The notes under the pieces: model-generated
What the model saw: only the letters and a program-made list of their open reading frames with translations
Database searches by the model: none
Told to the model about the DNA's origin: nothing
Made by a program: the position numbers and the translations under genes
Assembly: GCA_947165895.1 (NCBI GenBank)
Contig: CAMVCB010000003.1
Location: 333,674-397,673 of the forward strand
DNA: 64,000 bases
Origin: an uncultured Treponema sp.
Lineage (GTDB): Bacteria > Spirochaetota > Spirochaetia > Treponematales > Treponemataceae
Reading direction: 5' to 3'
In this document: piece after piece, positions 8,699 to 16,703 of the stretch
Layout of the letters: the number at the start of each line of letters is the position of its first letter
Numbering within the stretch: the first letter of the stretch is position 1

Positions 8699-9362
8699 AG
8701 TGCAAAATCAGCACGGGCGGGGTCTTGTGGGAAAACTTCTGCCATTTGCTCCGTAAGTGCAAGGACAGTTTTGCGGTCAGCCTTAGCATTTTCCGGCAGA
8801 AGGCCAAGGCGGATTCCTTCCTGCATAACATGAACATCCAGAGGAATCAGAAGATTTTCTGCCGGATACCAGGACCAGAGGCCCAGATCTACCGGGAAAT
8901 TAAATCTGCAAGGGCACCGGGCAGCTGGTCCTGGGAATTAAGATTTTCATACTTTTTCTTTAAAAATTCCCCAAAAGTTCCGCTTTCTTTCAGAATTTCC
9001 GAAAGCTCAGAAAAAAGCGAATTCATATCAGAAAATGAATAAAATCTGTAAAATTTCGGCAAATTTTCGCCTTTTTGAGCAAAATTTGGCGAATTTTCAT
9101 CAAAATTCTTTTCAAAATCCCGCAAAATCAACCATTTTTCCATTCCGCCCGATTTGTCAGCCAGCTCAAAAATTCCACGTATTTTCGGAATAAACTGGCT
9201 CCTGCTTCCAAAAGAAAGCATAGCCGCAATAAAGCAGGCCGCTTCTACATCTTCCTGCCGGGAATACCAGCGGGTAAACTGACTCTGGTCAGCATCCATA
9301 AAAGAAGAAGTTTCGTATTTCTGCGCAAGCTGTCGCAGGGCTTGTTTTAAGTCGTCGGTCAT
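8677..9362 (-). pseudogene. Frameshifted copy of a TIGR02757 (DUF2400) family gene
   Basis: The first 157 codons (9362 down to 8889) are closely similar to the intact gene at 15781-16563, including YETSSFMDADQSQFTRWYSR and AACFIAAMLSFGSRSQFIPK. The frame then ends at a TAG. Compared with the intact copy, 97 bp between two ACCGGG hexamers (15995-16000 and 16092-16097) are absent here, leaving a single ACCGGG at 8891-8896. This shifts the frame, and the remaining homology to 8677 is untranslated. The start lies directly after the Bro-N stop without a clear ribosome binding site. Confidence 0.88.
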
Positions 9363-9363
9363 T

Positions 9364-10218
9364 TTATTCTATTTCTTTTGTCTTTTTAATTTCCAATAAT
9401 TTTTTATCTTTAGCATTCAGAGATGATACGGCTTTTAAGCCCGTTGCTTTTTCATATTCTTCTTTTGCAGTATTAGCTACTTTTCCACCACGTACAGCAA
9501 CATTTTTATTTGCCTCAAATCCTTCTGGTTCTTCCTGTCTGGAAATTGATGTCGCAGTAACCTCAGCAAGCATATTCAAGACAAGTTCAATATTTGTCAT
9601 ATTGTCACGCAGATTCTCTTTTTTAAGGCCTTTCTTTTCCTTGTATTCTTTTACAGAAAGTCCGCTCCAGGCTTTTGTCATCTCATTCGTAAGAATTGCA
9701 TAATCTGTTTCTTTTTCAATTCCGCGTGCTTTCCATTCATCCGTAAGCTCTTTACGCATTTCTATTGTCTGCAAGCGCTGATTTATCCAGCCTTCGGTGT
9801 AGCCTTTTGCACGATAGTATTCTGCACCACGTGTAATTGCCTTTTCCGGGTCAGCATATTCTTCAAGTCTGTCGTTACCAACCTGAGCAAGCCACATTTT
9901 AAATGGTTCGGCTTTTGGAGACGGAATTGACTGTATCAGACGAAGAACGTTTTTGGTAGAAAGAGTGTCCGTTTCACGCATTTTGCCATCTGGGGCAAGC
10001 ATCTTCAACTGTACGATTTTATCGTACGCTTCACTACCTTCTTTTGTTAACTTGATTTTCAAATCACTCCAATACCGTCTTGGATTCTGACTTTCCGTCA
10101 GCACTTCAACAATATCCACCACCGAAAAATACCAGTCCTCTTCTTCGGCATTCCATACATAGCGGATTTTTTTGTTTTCAAAAAGTTTGAGTTTGTTTTG
10201 AATTTGAGAATTTTCCAT
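9364..10218 (-). CDS. Bro-N domain protein (phage antirepressor-like)
   Basis: 284 residues. The N-terminal part (about 8-110) fits the Bro-N fold: KIRYVWNAEEEDWYFSVVDI, then VEVLTESQNPRRYWSDLK and the TLSTKNVLRLIQSIPSPKAEPFKMWLAQVG segment. The C-terminal half is charged and helical and contains AWSGLSVKEYKEKKGLKKEN. Bro-N proteins bind DNA and are common in prophages, plasmids and DNA-damage-inducible genes. The gene lies between the decayed DUF2400 copy and the SPFH operon, consistent with an accessory insertion. Target and role are unknown. Confidence 0.78.
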   Translation of the reverse strand: MENSQIQNKLKLFENKKIRYVWNAEEEDWYFSVVDIVEVLTESQNPRRYWSDLKIKLTKEGSEAYDKIVQLKMLAPDGKMRETDTLSTKNVLRLIQSIPSPKAEPFKMWLAQVGNDRLEEYADPEKAITRGAEYYRAKGYTEGWINQRLQTIEMRKELTDEWKARGIEKETDYAILTNEMTKAWSGLSVKEYKEKKGLKKENLRDNMTNIELVLNMLAEVTATSISRQEEPEGFEANKNVAVRGGKVANTAKEEYEKATGLKAVSSLNAKDKKLLEIKKTKEIE

Positions 10219-10429
10219 ACCTTTCCTCGTGAGTCATTCGATCTTTCAGCGCAAGTCCAACATCATGCCTGAATTATGGTAAAGAAAATAATAGATAAGA
10301 AATAAACTTTTATAACCGTACATACTAATAAATGCAGACGTTTTCGTTGGAGATGACCTTCTGTACGGCACGCTTTACGATTTAAATATAGACGATTTTT
10401 GATGAAATGTCATCATTTTTCTTTCGTCA
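10219..10429. other. Intergenic region upstream of the Bro-N gene
   Basis: About 210 bases without a gene. AT-rich, with a small GATGA-AATG-TCATC hairpin near 10400. Together with the adjacent terminator it separates the SPFH operon from the Bro-N gene on the same strand, so the Bro-N promoter must lie here, but no convincing -35/-10 pair was seen. Confidence 0.35.
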
Positions 10430-10449
10430 AAAGGGGGTAAGCCCCCTTT
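10430..10449 (-). terminator. Rho-independent terminator of the SPFH operon
   Basis: A perfect 8-bp stem (AAAGGGGG/CCCCCTTT, loop of four) is followed on the minus strand by a short T run, 17 bases after the stop of the last operon gene. It marks the operon end. Confidence 0.75.
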
Positions 10450-10465
10450 ACAAAGTCCAGTATTA

Positions 10466-10813
10466 TTACTCGATTGTTTTGATTATTCCGTATTCAAAAA
10501 TCGCATAAATCAGAAGAATTATTCCATTTACGATTATGTACGGAGCAACTTTCATTCCTATGAATCCGAATAGCAAGTTGCTTATCAGGAACAACATAAA
10601 GAAAATAACAGAAACGATTTTGAAATTTACATTTCCAGCTCTTTCTTTTAGTCCTATTCCCAATGTACCAATCAAAGTTGCTGCAAAAGTTAATCCGCTT
10701 CCGAGAGAGAGTAAAATACAGAAATTTTCGCCCGAGTTTGCGGCATAAAAACCATATCCAGAAAGAGCTGCAATCAGAACAGAAACAATAATCAAAAAAA
10801 TATTTGGCTTCAT
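10466..10813 (-). CDS. Small four-helix membrane protein of the SPFH operon
   Basis: 115 residues with about four hydrophobic segments (near 3-22, 30-50, 66-86 and 90-110) and short loops; no motif recognised. It starts 17 bases after the SPFH gene stop on the same strand and is followed by a terminator, so it is the last gene of a four-gene operon. Its place beside an SPFH protein suggests a membrane partner, but function is unknown. Confidence 0.6.
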   Translation of the reverse strand: MKPNIFLIIVSVLIAALSGYGFYAANSGENFCILLSLGSGLTFAATLIGTLGIGLKERAGNVNFKIVSVIFFMLFLISNLLFGFIGMKVAPYIIVNGIILLIYAIFEYGIIKTIE

Positions 10814-10830
10814 AAAAACTGCTCCTTACA

Positions 10831-12228
10831 TTACATAGTTGGTGGAACTGGTGGTACAGGAGGTACTGAACATTGTGCAAAAAGTGTTGCAAGTTCAGGA
10901 ATTTCACCTGCTGCCTGCCAATTTGTCATTCCATTTTTCCAGACAAGACTTGCCTTTGTAAACTGACCGCTTGATACCATTTGAGAAAGTACCTGTACGG
11001 TATAAGGCCCTGTGCTCTGACCATTGACTGCAACATTGTACTGACTTACAGGAGGAACCGGAGGAACAGCAACACCCGGCATCTGTGGCGGTATTTGCTG
11101 ATTAACTCCACCTAATGCACCGTTCATCATACCCGCCATGTTCTGACCAATTGCACTACCCATTGCCATTCCTGCCATCATACCAGCAGGATTGAAGCCA
11201 CCGTCGTTTCCAAGATTTACTCCAACTCCGCCGTTTGTTCCCATTTGACCAAGCGCATTTGCTCCTGCAATTCCAACTTCTGCCTGTTTTTCAATCTGGA
11301 ATGCTGACATATTTGCACTTTCAGTCTGGAGTTTCTGAGCTCGCTGCATTTCTTCACGCTGAATTCTCTGGGTTTCTTCGAGATTCTCCATCTGAACACG
11401 CTGCATATCCTGCATCTGCTTGATGTTGACGGCAGCCTGTGCCTGTGTTGTCTGTGTGGTGATGTCCGCTGTGACTGCTTTAAGTTCTCTGTAACCATCA
11501 CTGTCTTTATCAAGCTCAACATCTGAAATATCAAGAGCACTGACTGTTACTCCAAAATCATTCTGTAAACGAGGTTTTATGTACTGCTCGATTGTGTCAT
11601 TTATCAGCAGAATTTTTCGTTCAAGCTGAATGACAGGAATTCCGTTGTCCGACGGAATATTTGTGACAACGCCTTTTGTGTATTTAATAACAGCATCACG
11701 AATTTGCGTCTGGAAAGCATCCAAATTAAAATCGATAAGGCGGTGTAGTTTTATGAATTCTTTGTAATCTGAAATCTTGAAACTGATTATTCCCCTAACA
11801 GCGACTGGAACTGCATAATCCATAAATCGCGGGTCTGCGACATCAAAAAATGGAACTCCGAATTTTACCTGAATTATTCCCGCAAGGTTGATGAAGTAGA
11901 TTTCTGCCTGAAAAGGACTTGCTCCACCGAATGCCGTACCGACGATTGAAGTAAGAATCGGAAAGTTCCCAGTCTTGATTGTCTCGTCATATGGACCAAC
12001 GATAAAATCCTGCTGAGTTCCATCTTTCTGCGGATAAACGAATACAGCAACTTCACCTTCTTTTACGCGAAGTGAAGACCCGTAGCGGATTGCATTTTCT
12101 TTTTTGGAGGAGTTTGCATCTTCACCCGCTGGCCGCCACTTCCAGATAAGGTAGCTTGGTTCATCACAACGGATGACATCCATCAAACCGCCTTCGTTTG
12201 TCTTGTTTTTGTTTCCGAAAAGTCCCAT
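10831..12228 (-). CDS. SPFH (band 7-like) domain protein with C-terminal GYF_2 domain
   Basis: 465 residues. Residues 1-260 match the SPFH/virion-core-like family: GGLMDVIRCDEPSYLIWKWR, then FDVADPRFMDYAVPVAVRG and FGVTVSALDISDVELD. A Gln/Glu-rich coiled segment (about 265-310) follows, then a Gly/Met-rich low-complexity part (about 320-385) and a GYF_2 domain (YNVAVNGQSTGPYTVQVLSQ to MTNWQAAGEIPELATLF, about 400-455). SPFH proteins assemble into membrane scaffolds; GYF_2 domains bind proline-rich peptides, and this protein itself has PPVPPVPP stretches. Its operon partners are a zinc-ribbon membrane protein and two unknowns. Confidence 0.85.
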   Translation of the reverse strand: MGLFGNKNKTNEGGLMDVIRCDEPSYLIWKWRPAGEDANSSKKENAIRYGSSLRVKEGEVAVFVYPQKDGTQQDFIVGPYDETIKTGNFPILTSIVGTAFGGASPFQAEIYFINLAGIIQVKFGVPFFDVADPRFMDYAVPVAVRGIISFKISDYKEFIKLHRLIDFNLDAFQTQIRDAVIKYTKGVVTNIPSDNGIPVIQLERKILLINDTIEQYIKPRLQNDFGVTVSALDISDVELDKDSDGYRELKAVTADITTQTTQAQAAVNIKQMQDMQRVQMENLEETQRIQREEMQRAQKLQTESANMSAFQIEKQAEVGIAGANALGQMGTNGGVGVNLGNDGGFNPAGMMAGMAMGSAIGQNMAGMMNGALGGVNQQIPPQMPGVAVPPVPPVSQYNVAVNGQSTGPYTVQVLSQMVSSGQFTKASLVWKNGMTNWQAAGEIPELATLFAQCSVPPVPPVPPTM

Positions 12229-12256
12229 ATTTATCTCCGTTTTTTTTGTTTTTTGA

Positions 12257-12949
12257 CTATTCTCTTGTTAGGAATTTTGTCACAGCAAAAGTTGCGACTG
12301 CTTTCAAACCATTTATAGTTAAGGATTGAAGAGAATCTGATTCTTTTAATGCTCCGACTGCTTCTGTAAGTGCTTCTTTTATATCTTGTTTGCTTTTTTC
12401 ATCTTTTAGTGAATCAATTGTGTTAGAAAGCAATGTTATCATTCCGTTTGAATCGTTAGACAAATCCAGTTCAACAGCAAGCATTTTAAGAAATGCACTA
12501 TGACTAATGGTAACTATTTCTTTGTTCATTTTGTAATCGAAAGTTGTATGAGTTATACGCTTAAGTTTTGTTTCAAGAACAGAACGCAGAGCCGTATCTT
12601 CTATAACCATTATGTATGTGTCACCATTGTCATCAAGCGAAGGAAGATTTCCTGAACTAATTTTTTTGATAAAATCAATAAATATATCATCGTATTCTTC
12701 TGAACTCATAAATTTCACGGAAATATTTTTCTTTGCGGACTTTATGCGTACCTCCGTTGATTTTAGAAGCCGTTCATTATATGCGTTATCGTTTTCTGAA
12801 AGAAAATGATTGTTGTCATACTTATTCAGAAGGTACAGCACAAAATCATAAAAATCATTCTTGGAGCGGTTAGAAAATCCTGTTGTTGTCATTTCATTCC
12901 ACAAATCATCTACCAATGCAGCTTGATTAAAGAAAGATGGTTTTGTCAT
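12257..12949 (-). CDS. Uncharacterised protein of the SPFH operon
   Basis: 230 residues, mostly charged and helical, with no family recognised. There is an alpha/beta-looking middle (NGDTYIMVIEDTALRSVLE) and a weakly hydrophobic C-terminus (INGLKAVATFAVTKFL) that could touch the membrane. It starts one base after the upstream zinc-ribbon gene stop, with AGGAATT as ribosome binding site inside that gene's end, and lies 28 bases before the SPFH gene. Translational coupling with both neighbours is likely. Confidence 0.6.
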   Translation of the reverse strand: MTKPSFFNQAALVDDLWNEMTTTGFSNRSKNDFYDFVLYLLNKYDNNHFLSENDNAYNERLLKSTEVRIKSAKKNISVKFMSSEEYDDIFIDFIKKISSGNLPSLDDNGDTYIMVIEDTALRSVLETKLKRITHTTFDYKMNKEIVTISHSAFLKMLAVELDLSNDSNGMITLLSNTIDSLKDEKSKQDIKEALTEAVGALKESDSLQSLTINGLKAVATFAVTKFLTRE

Positions 12950-12950
12950 T

Positions 12951-14138
12951 TTAATTCCTCAAAAGTAATTTGCTAAATTTATGACCGACACTTAGTGTTC
13001 CAGATCTTTTATTTCTTTTCTTTTTTTGAAGCCATCGCCAATGGTATTCGTCATAAAAAGCAGTTAATTTAAACAAAAACTCTCCACTTTCGTGCAGTTT
13101 TATTGCTAAATTCTCACATTCCTGTTTACTTCCTGCAATCTGGGTAAGACAAAATATGAGCGTTTTTGTTTCATCTTCTTTTTGCCAGTTAGCAATGGTT
13201 TCAGAAATTTGATGCACATTATCAAAGCCATGTATAGTTACATTCTTGGACTGATAGGCACATTCTATATTATCTTCACACCCAGCAGTTCTGAACCATA
13301 GCAACCCCTTAAAATCTGATGAAGAGAAATATTCTGGATAATGTCTTTTAAACTTTATGAAATTGTTCTCTTGTATATTTCTTTTAGACTTGACTTCTAC
13401 CGTAACCGTTGTATCTAAGCACCAATCTTTATGATCTGCCGTTTTCGAAGTCACGTTTCTTTGAGAGATGTTCGTCGTAACAATTTTTGCATCTGAAAGG
13501 ACTTCAATATAATTCTCGCTAAATATCATCACATTCTCTTTTGGCACAATACAACCCGCTATCAGCTCGGCGCGCTTTTTCTGCTTCATATAAAGACTTC
13601 CGCCAATAACGCCCGCAAGGGCAATCACCACTGCTGCAACCGCAGAAACCTTTGCTATTTTTACAAAACGCAGACGTCCTTTAAGCTTCTTGTTTTCTGT
13701 GCTGGATTTTTCAACCTCTGCCTTGTATGTCTTAAGGTACTGCATGAATTCTGAATCCGAACCAAATACATCAATTGCCTGATTTACGATAAGTCGGCAC
13801 TTGTTGTTCCATGCATCTACCCAGAATACTTTGTTTGTTAGACTAGGGTAGTCTTTATCTCGCTGGTTCGCTGCATAGTTAAGAAATCCCCGCATATCTT
13901 CCTTGTTATTCGGAATTGGATAAGATTCTACCAGTTCCCTCTTTTCGGCATCTGTCTGGAGTGACATAAACTTTTTTGCAAACTCGTCCATCGCAGACGA
14001 TACATTTTCCTTTTCAATCAAAAATCCACATGATGGACATTTTGCCGTGTCGGTTGTAATTTGTGCCCCACAATTCGGACATTTGCGTATTTTGCCTATA
14101 AATACCTGTTTGCGTTCTATTGATTCGTTTTCTGCCAT
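12951..14138 (-). CDS. Zinc-ribbon single-pass membrane protein of the SPFH operon
   Basis: 395 residues. A zinc ribbon (CPNCGAQITTDTAKCPSCGF, about residues 19-38) is followed by a helical cytoplasmic region (about 45-160), one membrane segment (AKVSAVAAVVIALAGVIGG, about 163-185) and a large, probably extracytoplasmic domain with several cysteines (about 190-395). Zinc-ribbon plus membrane-anchor proteins often accompany SPFH proteins in bacterial envelope-stress operons, but the C-terminal domain is not one I recognise. First gene of the operon, divergent from an XRE regulator. Confidence 0.7.
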   Translation of the reverse strand: MAENESIERKQVFIGKIRKCPNCGAQITTDTAKCPSCGFLIEKENVSSAMDEFAKKFMSLQTDAEKRELVESYPIPNNKEDMRGFLNYAANQRDKDYPSLTNKVFWVDAWNNKCRLIVNQAIDVFGSDSEFMQYLKTYKAEVEKSSTENKKLKGRLRFVKIAKVSAVAAVVIALAGVIGGSLYMKQKKRAELIAGCIVPKENVMIFSENYIEVLSDAKIVTTNISQRNVTSKTADHKDWCLDTTVTVEVKSKRNIQENNFIKFKRHYPEYFSSSDFKGLLWFRTAGCEDNIECAYQSKNVTIHGFDNVHQISETIANWQKEDETKTLIFCLTQIAGSKQECENLAIKLHESGEFLFKLTAFYDEYHWRWLQKKKRNKRSGTLSVGHKFSKLLLRN

Positions 14139-14183
14139 AGTTACTTCTTTCCCCTAGTAAGATATGTATATTTTTTACTTTAA

Positions 14184-14212
14184 ACATTATTTAATATGGG
14201 TATATTTGTCAA
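14184..14212 (-). promoter_or_regulatory. Possible promoter of the SPFH operon
   Basis: On the minus strand TTGACA (14207-14212) is followed after 17 bases by TAATGT (14184-14189). The -35 box is perfect, the -10 box weak. It lies in the 132-base gap shared with the divergent XRE gene, so the two promoters are close enough for one regulator to control both. Confidence 0.4.
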
Positions 14213-14270
14213 TCATTCCATAGTTTTATATTATGAATTGAAGATATATTTTCCAGTATTATATATGTAT

Positions 14271-14588
14271 ATGGAAACACCATTGGAAACTGTATTCCGA
14301 GAAAATCTTAGATTCTATCGTCAAAAGGCGAAACTTTCGCAGGAAAAACTCTCCATTTTATTAGACAAAAATATCAACTATATAAACATGATAGAAAGTG
14401 GAAAAAGTTTACCACCGATTAGTATGATTGAGGAAATTGCAAACAGTTTGAATGTCGAGCCTAAATGTTTTTTAGAATCTTTAGAAAGTAATAAACAAAA
14501 CTATTTTGATAAAGAAGTATTTATACAAAAAGCAGGAATAGAAATTTCAAAATCTACAGTAGAAATATTACGAAACTTAATGAGATAA
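14271..14588 (+). CDS. XRE family helix-turn-helix regulator
   Basis: 105 residues from the ATG at 14271 ([13 protein letters not shown]). A longer open frame reaches 14196, but the extra residues are hydrophobic and unlike the family. The HTH_XRE domain occupies residues 10-65: [20 protein letters not shown], then [20 protein letters not shown]. No ribosome binding site is visible, and a TATTAT lies 8 bases before this ATG, so the transcript may be leaderless. The gene is divergent from the SPFH/zinc-ribbon operon and is its likely regulator. Confidence 0.82.
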   Translation: METPLETVFRENLRFYRQKAKLSQEKLSILLDKNINYINMIESGKSLPPISMIEEIANSLNVEPKCFLESLESNKQNYFDKEVFIQKAGIEISKSTVEILRNLMR

Positions 14589-14592
14589 TTAA

Positions 14593-14616
14593 GGGTGAAT
14601 ATTCTCATATTCACCC
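14593..14616 (+). terminator. Hairpin after the XRE gene
   Basis: A perfect 10-bp stem, GGGTGAATAT/ATATTCACCC, with loop TCTC begins five bases after the stop codon. No T run follows on the plus strand, so it may act as a weak terminator or mRNA-stabilising hairpin. Confidence 0.55.
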
Positions 14617-14623
14617 CCATACG

Positions 14624-14695
14624 TTAATAGTTTTCTTTCACAAAGGCTACTGTTTCTTCCAATGTTGGCAGAGCCGGAATAGCACCGCGCATGGT
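14624..14695 (-). pseudogene. 3' fragment of a second fructokinase gene
   Basis: On the minus strand this reads [20 protein letters not shown] and ends KENY plus a stop. It is almost the same as the C-terminus of the intact fructokinase at 17855 ([23 protein letters not shown]). Homology stops near 14695-14700, where the sequence passes directly into the DUF262 reading frame on the plus strand. It is therefore a truncated relic left by a duplication or insertion, with the break in or near GGTAAGCTTG. Confidence 0.85.
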
Positions 14696-14824
14696 AAGCT
14701 TGTAATTCAACCCGAATATCAGAGAAATTACATTTACAACGACGGAAAGCGGGATGTTGCGGTAATTGAATCGCTGCTTTCCGGCTATCCGATTGGTCTG
14801 ATTTATTTTAATAAGAATGGCGAC

Positions 14825-15775
14825 ATGTACGAGGTCTTAGACGGACAGCAGAGAATCACTTCAATCGGGCGTTTTATTACAAATAAGTTTGCGGTAAAGG
14901 TGAACGGTTACGAAAGAAACTTTGACAGTCTTGATAAAGATATTCAAACTCAGCTTTTAAATACTCCTCTTACAATTTACATCTGCGAAGGCTCAGAAAA
15001 AGAAATCAAAGAATGGTTTCAGACAATAAATATTGTCGGGGTGCCTCTGAACGAACAGGAGCTTTTGAATGCAGTTTATTCAGGTCAGTTTGTAAATCTC
15101 TGCCGCGAGGAATTTTCTAATAGTCAGAACTCAAAAATTCAGATGTGGGAATCTTATATCAGCGGTAATGTAAAACGTCAGGATTTTCTTCATGCAGCCT
15201 TGAACTGGGTTTCTAAAGGAAACATTTCTGATTATATGGCACGGCACAGAAACGATGACAACATCAATGAAATAAAAAAATATTTTGATTCTGTAATCGA
15301 CTGGATTGACCGTACTTTTAAATCTGTTGACTCAAGTATGTGCGGTCTGGATTGGGGGCGGATTTACGAGGAATATCACAAAAACAGCTATGATATTAAC
15401 AGGCTTGAAACGCGCGTTAACGAACTTCTTGCAGACTGGCGTGTTACCGATAAAAAAGGCATTTATGAATTTGTGCTTGCAGAAGCAGTTTCAAAAGAAG
15501 AAAATCCAGAATTGAGAAAACTTCTTAATATCCGTATCTTTGATAAATCAGTAATAAAAACTGTATATTCAAAACAGACACAGTTTGCAAAAGAAAAGGG
15601 CTGTTCCAACTGTCCTATGTGTGTCGAAGCAAATGGTGTAAATAAAAACCGTATTTACGAAGAAAAGGAAATGGATGCAGATCACGCAACTGCCTGGAGT
15701 AAAGGTGGTGCGACAGACAAATCAAATTGTATAATGCTGTGCAAAACTCATAACAGAATGAAAGGAAACAGATAG
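14825..15775 (+). CDS. 5'-truncated DUF262 plus HNH endonuclease gene
   Basis: 316 residues from the ATG at 14825. The same frame is open and homologous further upstream ([20 protein letters not shown] and on, from about 14696), but no start codon or N-terminus survives before the fructokinase relic. The DUF262 core motif [11 protein letters not shown] and a C-terminal HNH domain ([30 protein letters not shown]) are intact. DUF262 plus HNH proteins are related to GmrSD-type restriction nucleases, so an antiphage role is plausible for the full protein. The missing N-terminus makes activity doubtful, and it may be a pseudogene. Confidence 0.72.
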   Translation: MYEVLDGQQRITSIGRFITNKFAVKVNGYERNFDSLDKDIQTQLLNTPLTIYICEGSEKEIKEWFQTINIVGVPLNEQELLNAVYSGQFVNLCREEFSNSQNSKIQMWESYISGNVKRQDFLHAALNWVSKGNISDYMARHRNDDNINEIKKYFDSVIDWIDRTFKSVDSSMCGLDWGRIYEEYHKNSYDINRLETRVNELLADWRVTDKKGIYEFVLAEAVSKEENPELRKLLNIRIFDKSVIKTVYSKQTQFAKEKGCSNCPMCVEANGVNKNRIYEEKEMDADHATAWSKGGATDKSNCIMLCKTHNRMKGNR

Positions 15776-15780
15776 AAAAG

Positions 15781-16563
15781 TCACGAAACTCCAAGCCCAA
15801 AAAGGGCAAAATCGGCACGGGCGGGGTCTTGTGGGAAAACTTCTGCCATTTGTGATGTAAGTGCCAGCGCAGTTTTTCGGTCAGCCTTTGCATTTGGCGG
15901 CAAAAGTCCAAGCCTGATTCCTTCCTGCATTACGTGTACATCCAGGGGGATAAGTAAATCCGAGGTCGGATACCAGGACCAGAGGCCCAGATCTACCGGG
16001 GAATTCTGGCGAACCATCCAGCGCAAAAACATATGAATCCGCTTGTTTGCAGAGTTTTTTCCTTTTGGCACTATTTTTGATTTTGGAAAAGACCGGGAAA
16101 TTAAATCTGCAAGGGCCCCGGGCAGCTGGTCCTGGGAAGTAAGATTTTCATACTTTTTCTTTAAAAATTCCCCAAAACTTCCGTTTTCTTTCAGAATTTC
16201 CGAAAGCTCAGAAAAAAGCGAATTCATATCAGAAAATGAATAAAATCTGTAGAATTTTGGCAAATTTTCGCCTTTTTTTTCAAAATTTGACGAATTTTCA
16301 TCAAAATTCTTTTCAAAATCCCGCGAAATCAGCCATTTTTTCATTCCACCCGATTTATCAGCCAGCTCAAAAATTCCACGTATTTTCGGAATAAACTGAC
16401 TTCGACTGCCAAAAGAAAGCATAGCCGCAATAAAGCAGGCCGCTTCCACATCCTCCTGCCGGGAATACCAGCGGGTAAACTGACTCGGGTCAGCATCCAT
16501 AAAAGAGGTGGTTTCGTATTTTTCTGCAAGAAGCTTTAACCTTGCTTTTAGAATATCTTCCAT
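15781..16563 (-). CDS. TIGR02757 family protein (DUF2400)
   Basis: 260 residues, full length for the family. Landmarks are the N-terminal KYETTSFMDADPSQFTRWYS, AACFIAAMLSFGSRSQFIPK, and the C-terminal MFLRWMVRQNSPVDLGLWSW, then LIPLDVHVMQEGIRLGLLP. The helical layout recalls helix-hairpin-helix DNA glycosylase-like folds, but the function is not established. It converges on the DUF262/HNH gene with five bases between. A frameshifted copy is at 8677-9362, also beside a DUF262 remnant, so the two genes were duplicated together. Confidence 0.85.
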   Translation of the reverse strand: MEDILKARLKLLAEKYETTSFMDADPSQFTRWYSRQEDVEAACFIAAMLSFGSRSQFIPKIRGIFELADKSGGMKKWLISRDFEKNFDENSSNFEKKGENLPKFYRFYSFSDMNSLFSELSEILKENGSFGEFLKKKYENLTSQDQLPGALADLISRSFPKSKIVPKGKNSANKRIHMFLRWMVRQNSPVDLGLWSWYPTSDLLIPLDVHVMQEGIRLGLLPPNAKADRKTALALTSQMAEVFPQDPARADFALFGLGVS

Positions 16564-16640
16564 AATGCGGCTCCTTTTACATTATCCCGACACATCTGTT
16601 TAATTGCAATCTGAGTGGATAAATAAAACAAAGAATTTTT

Positions 16641-16683
16641 TTGCATTTTCTTCCCGCCATGCTATAATTTTATTGACACGTGT
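16641..16683 (+). promoter_or_regulatory. Sigma-70-type promoter and palindrome upstream of the galactanase gene
   Basis: TTGCAT (16641-16646) and TATAAT (16663-16668) are separated by 16 bases. A palindrome ACACGTGT (16676-16683) covers the expected transcription start and is flanked by two TTGACA direct repeats, so it may be a repressor operator. AGGAAG follows as ribosome binding site before the ATG at 16704. Confidence 0.7.
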
Positions 16684-16703
16684 TGACAATTTCAGGAAGA
16701 CTT

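Noticed and set aside
15615..15911. 98-residue minus-strand frame across the DUF262/DUF2400 junction
   Set aside because: It is out of frame with the intact DUF2400 gene and opposite to the HNH domain; explained by both real genes.
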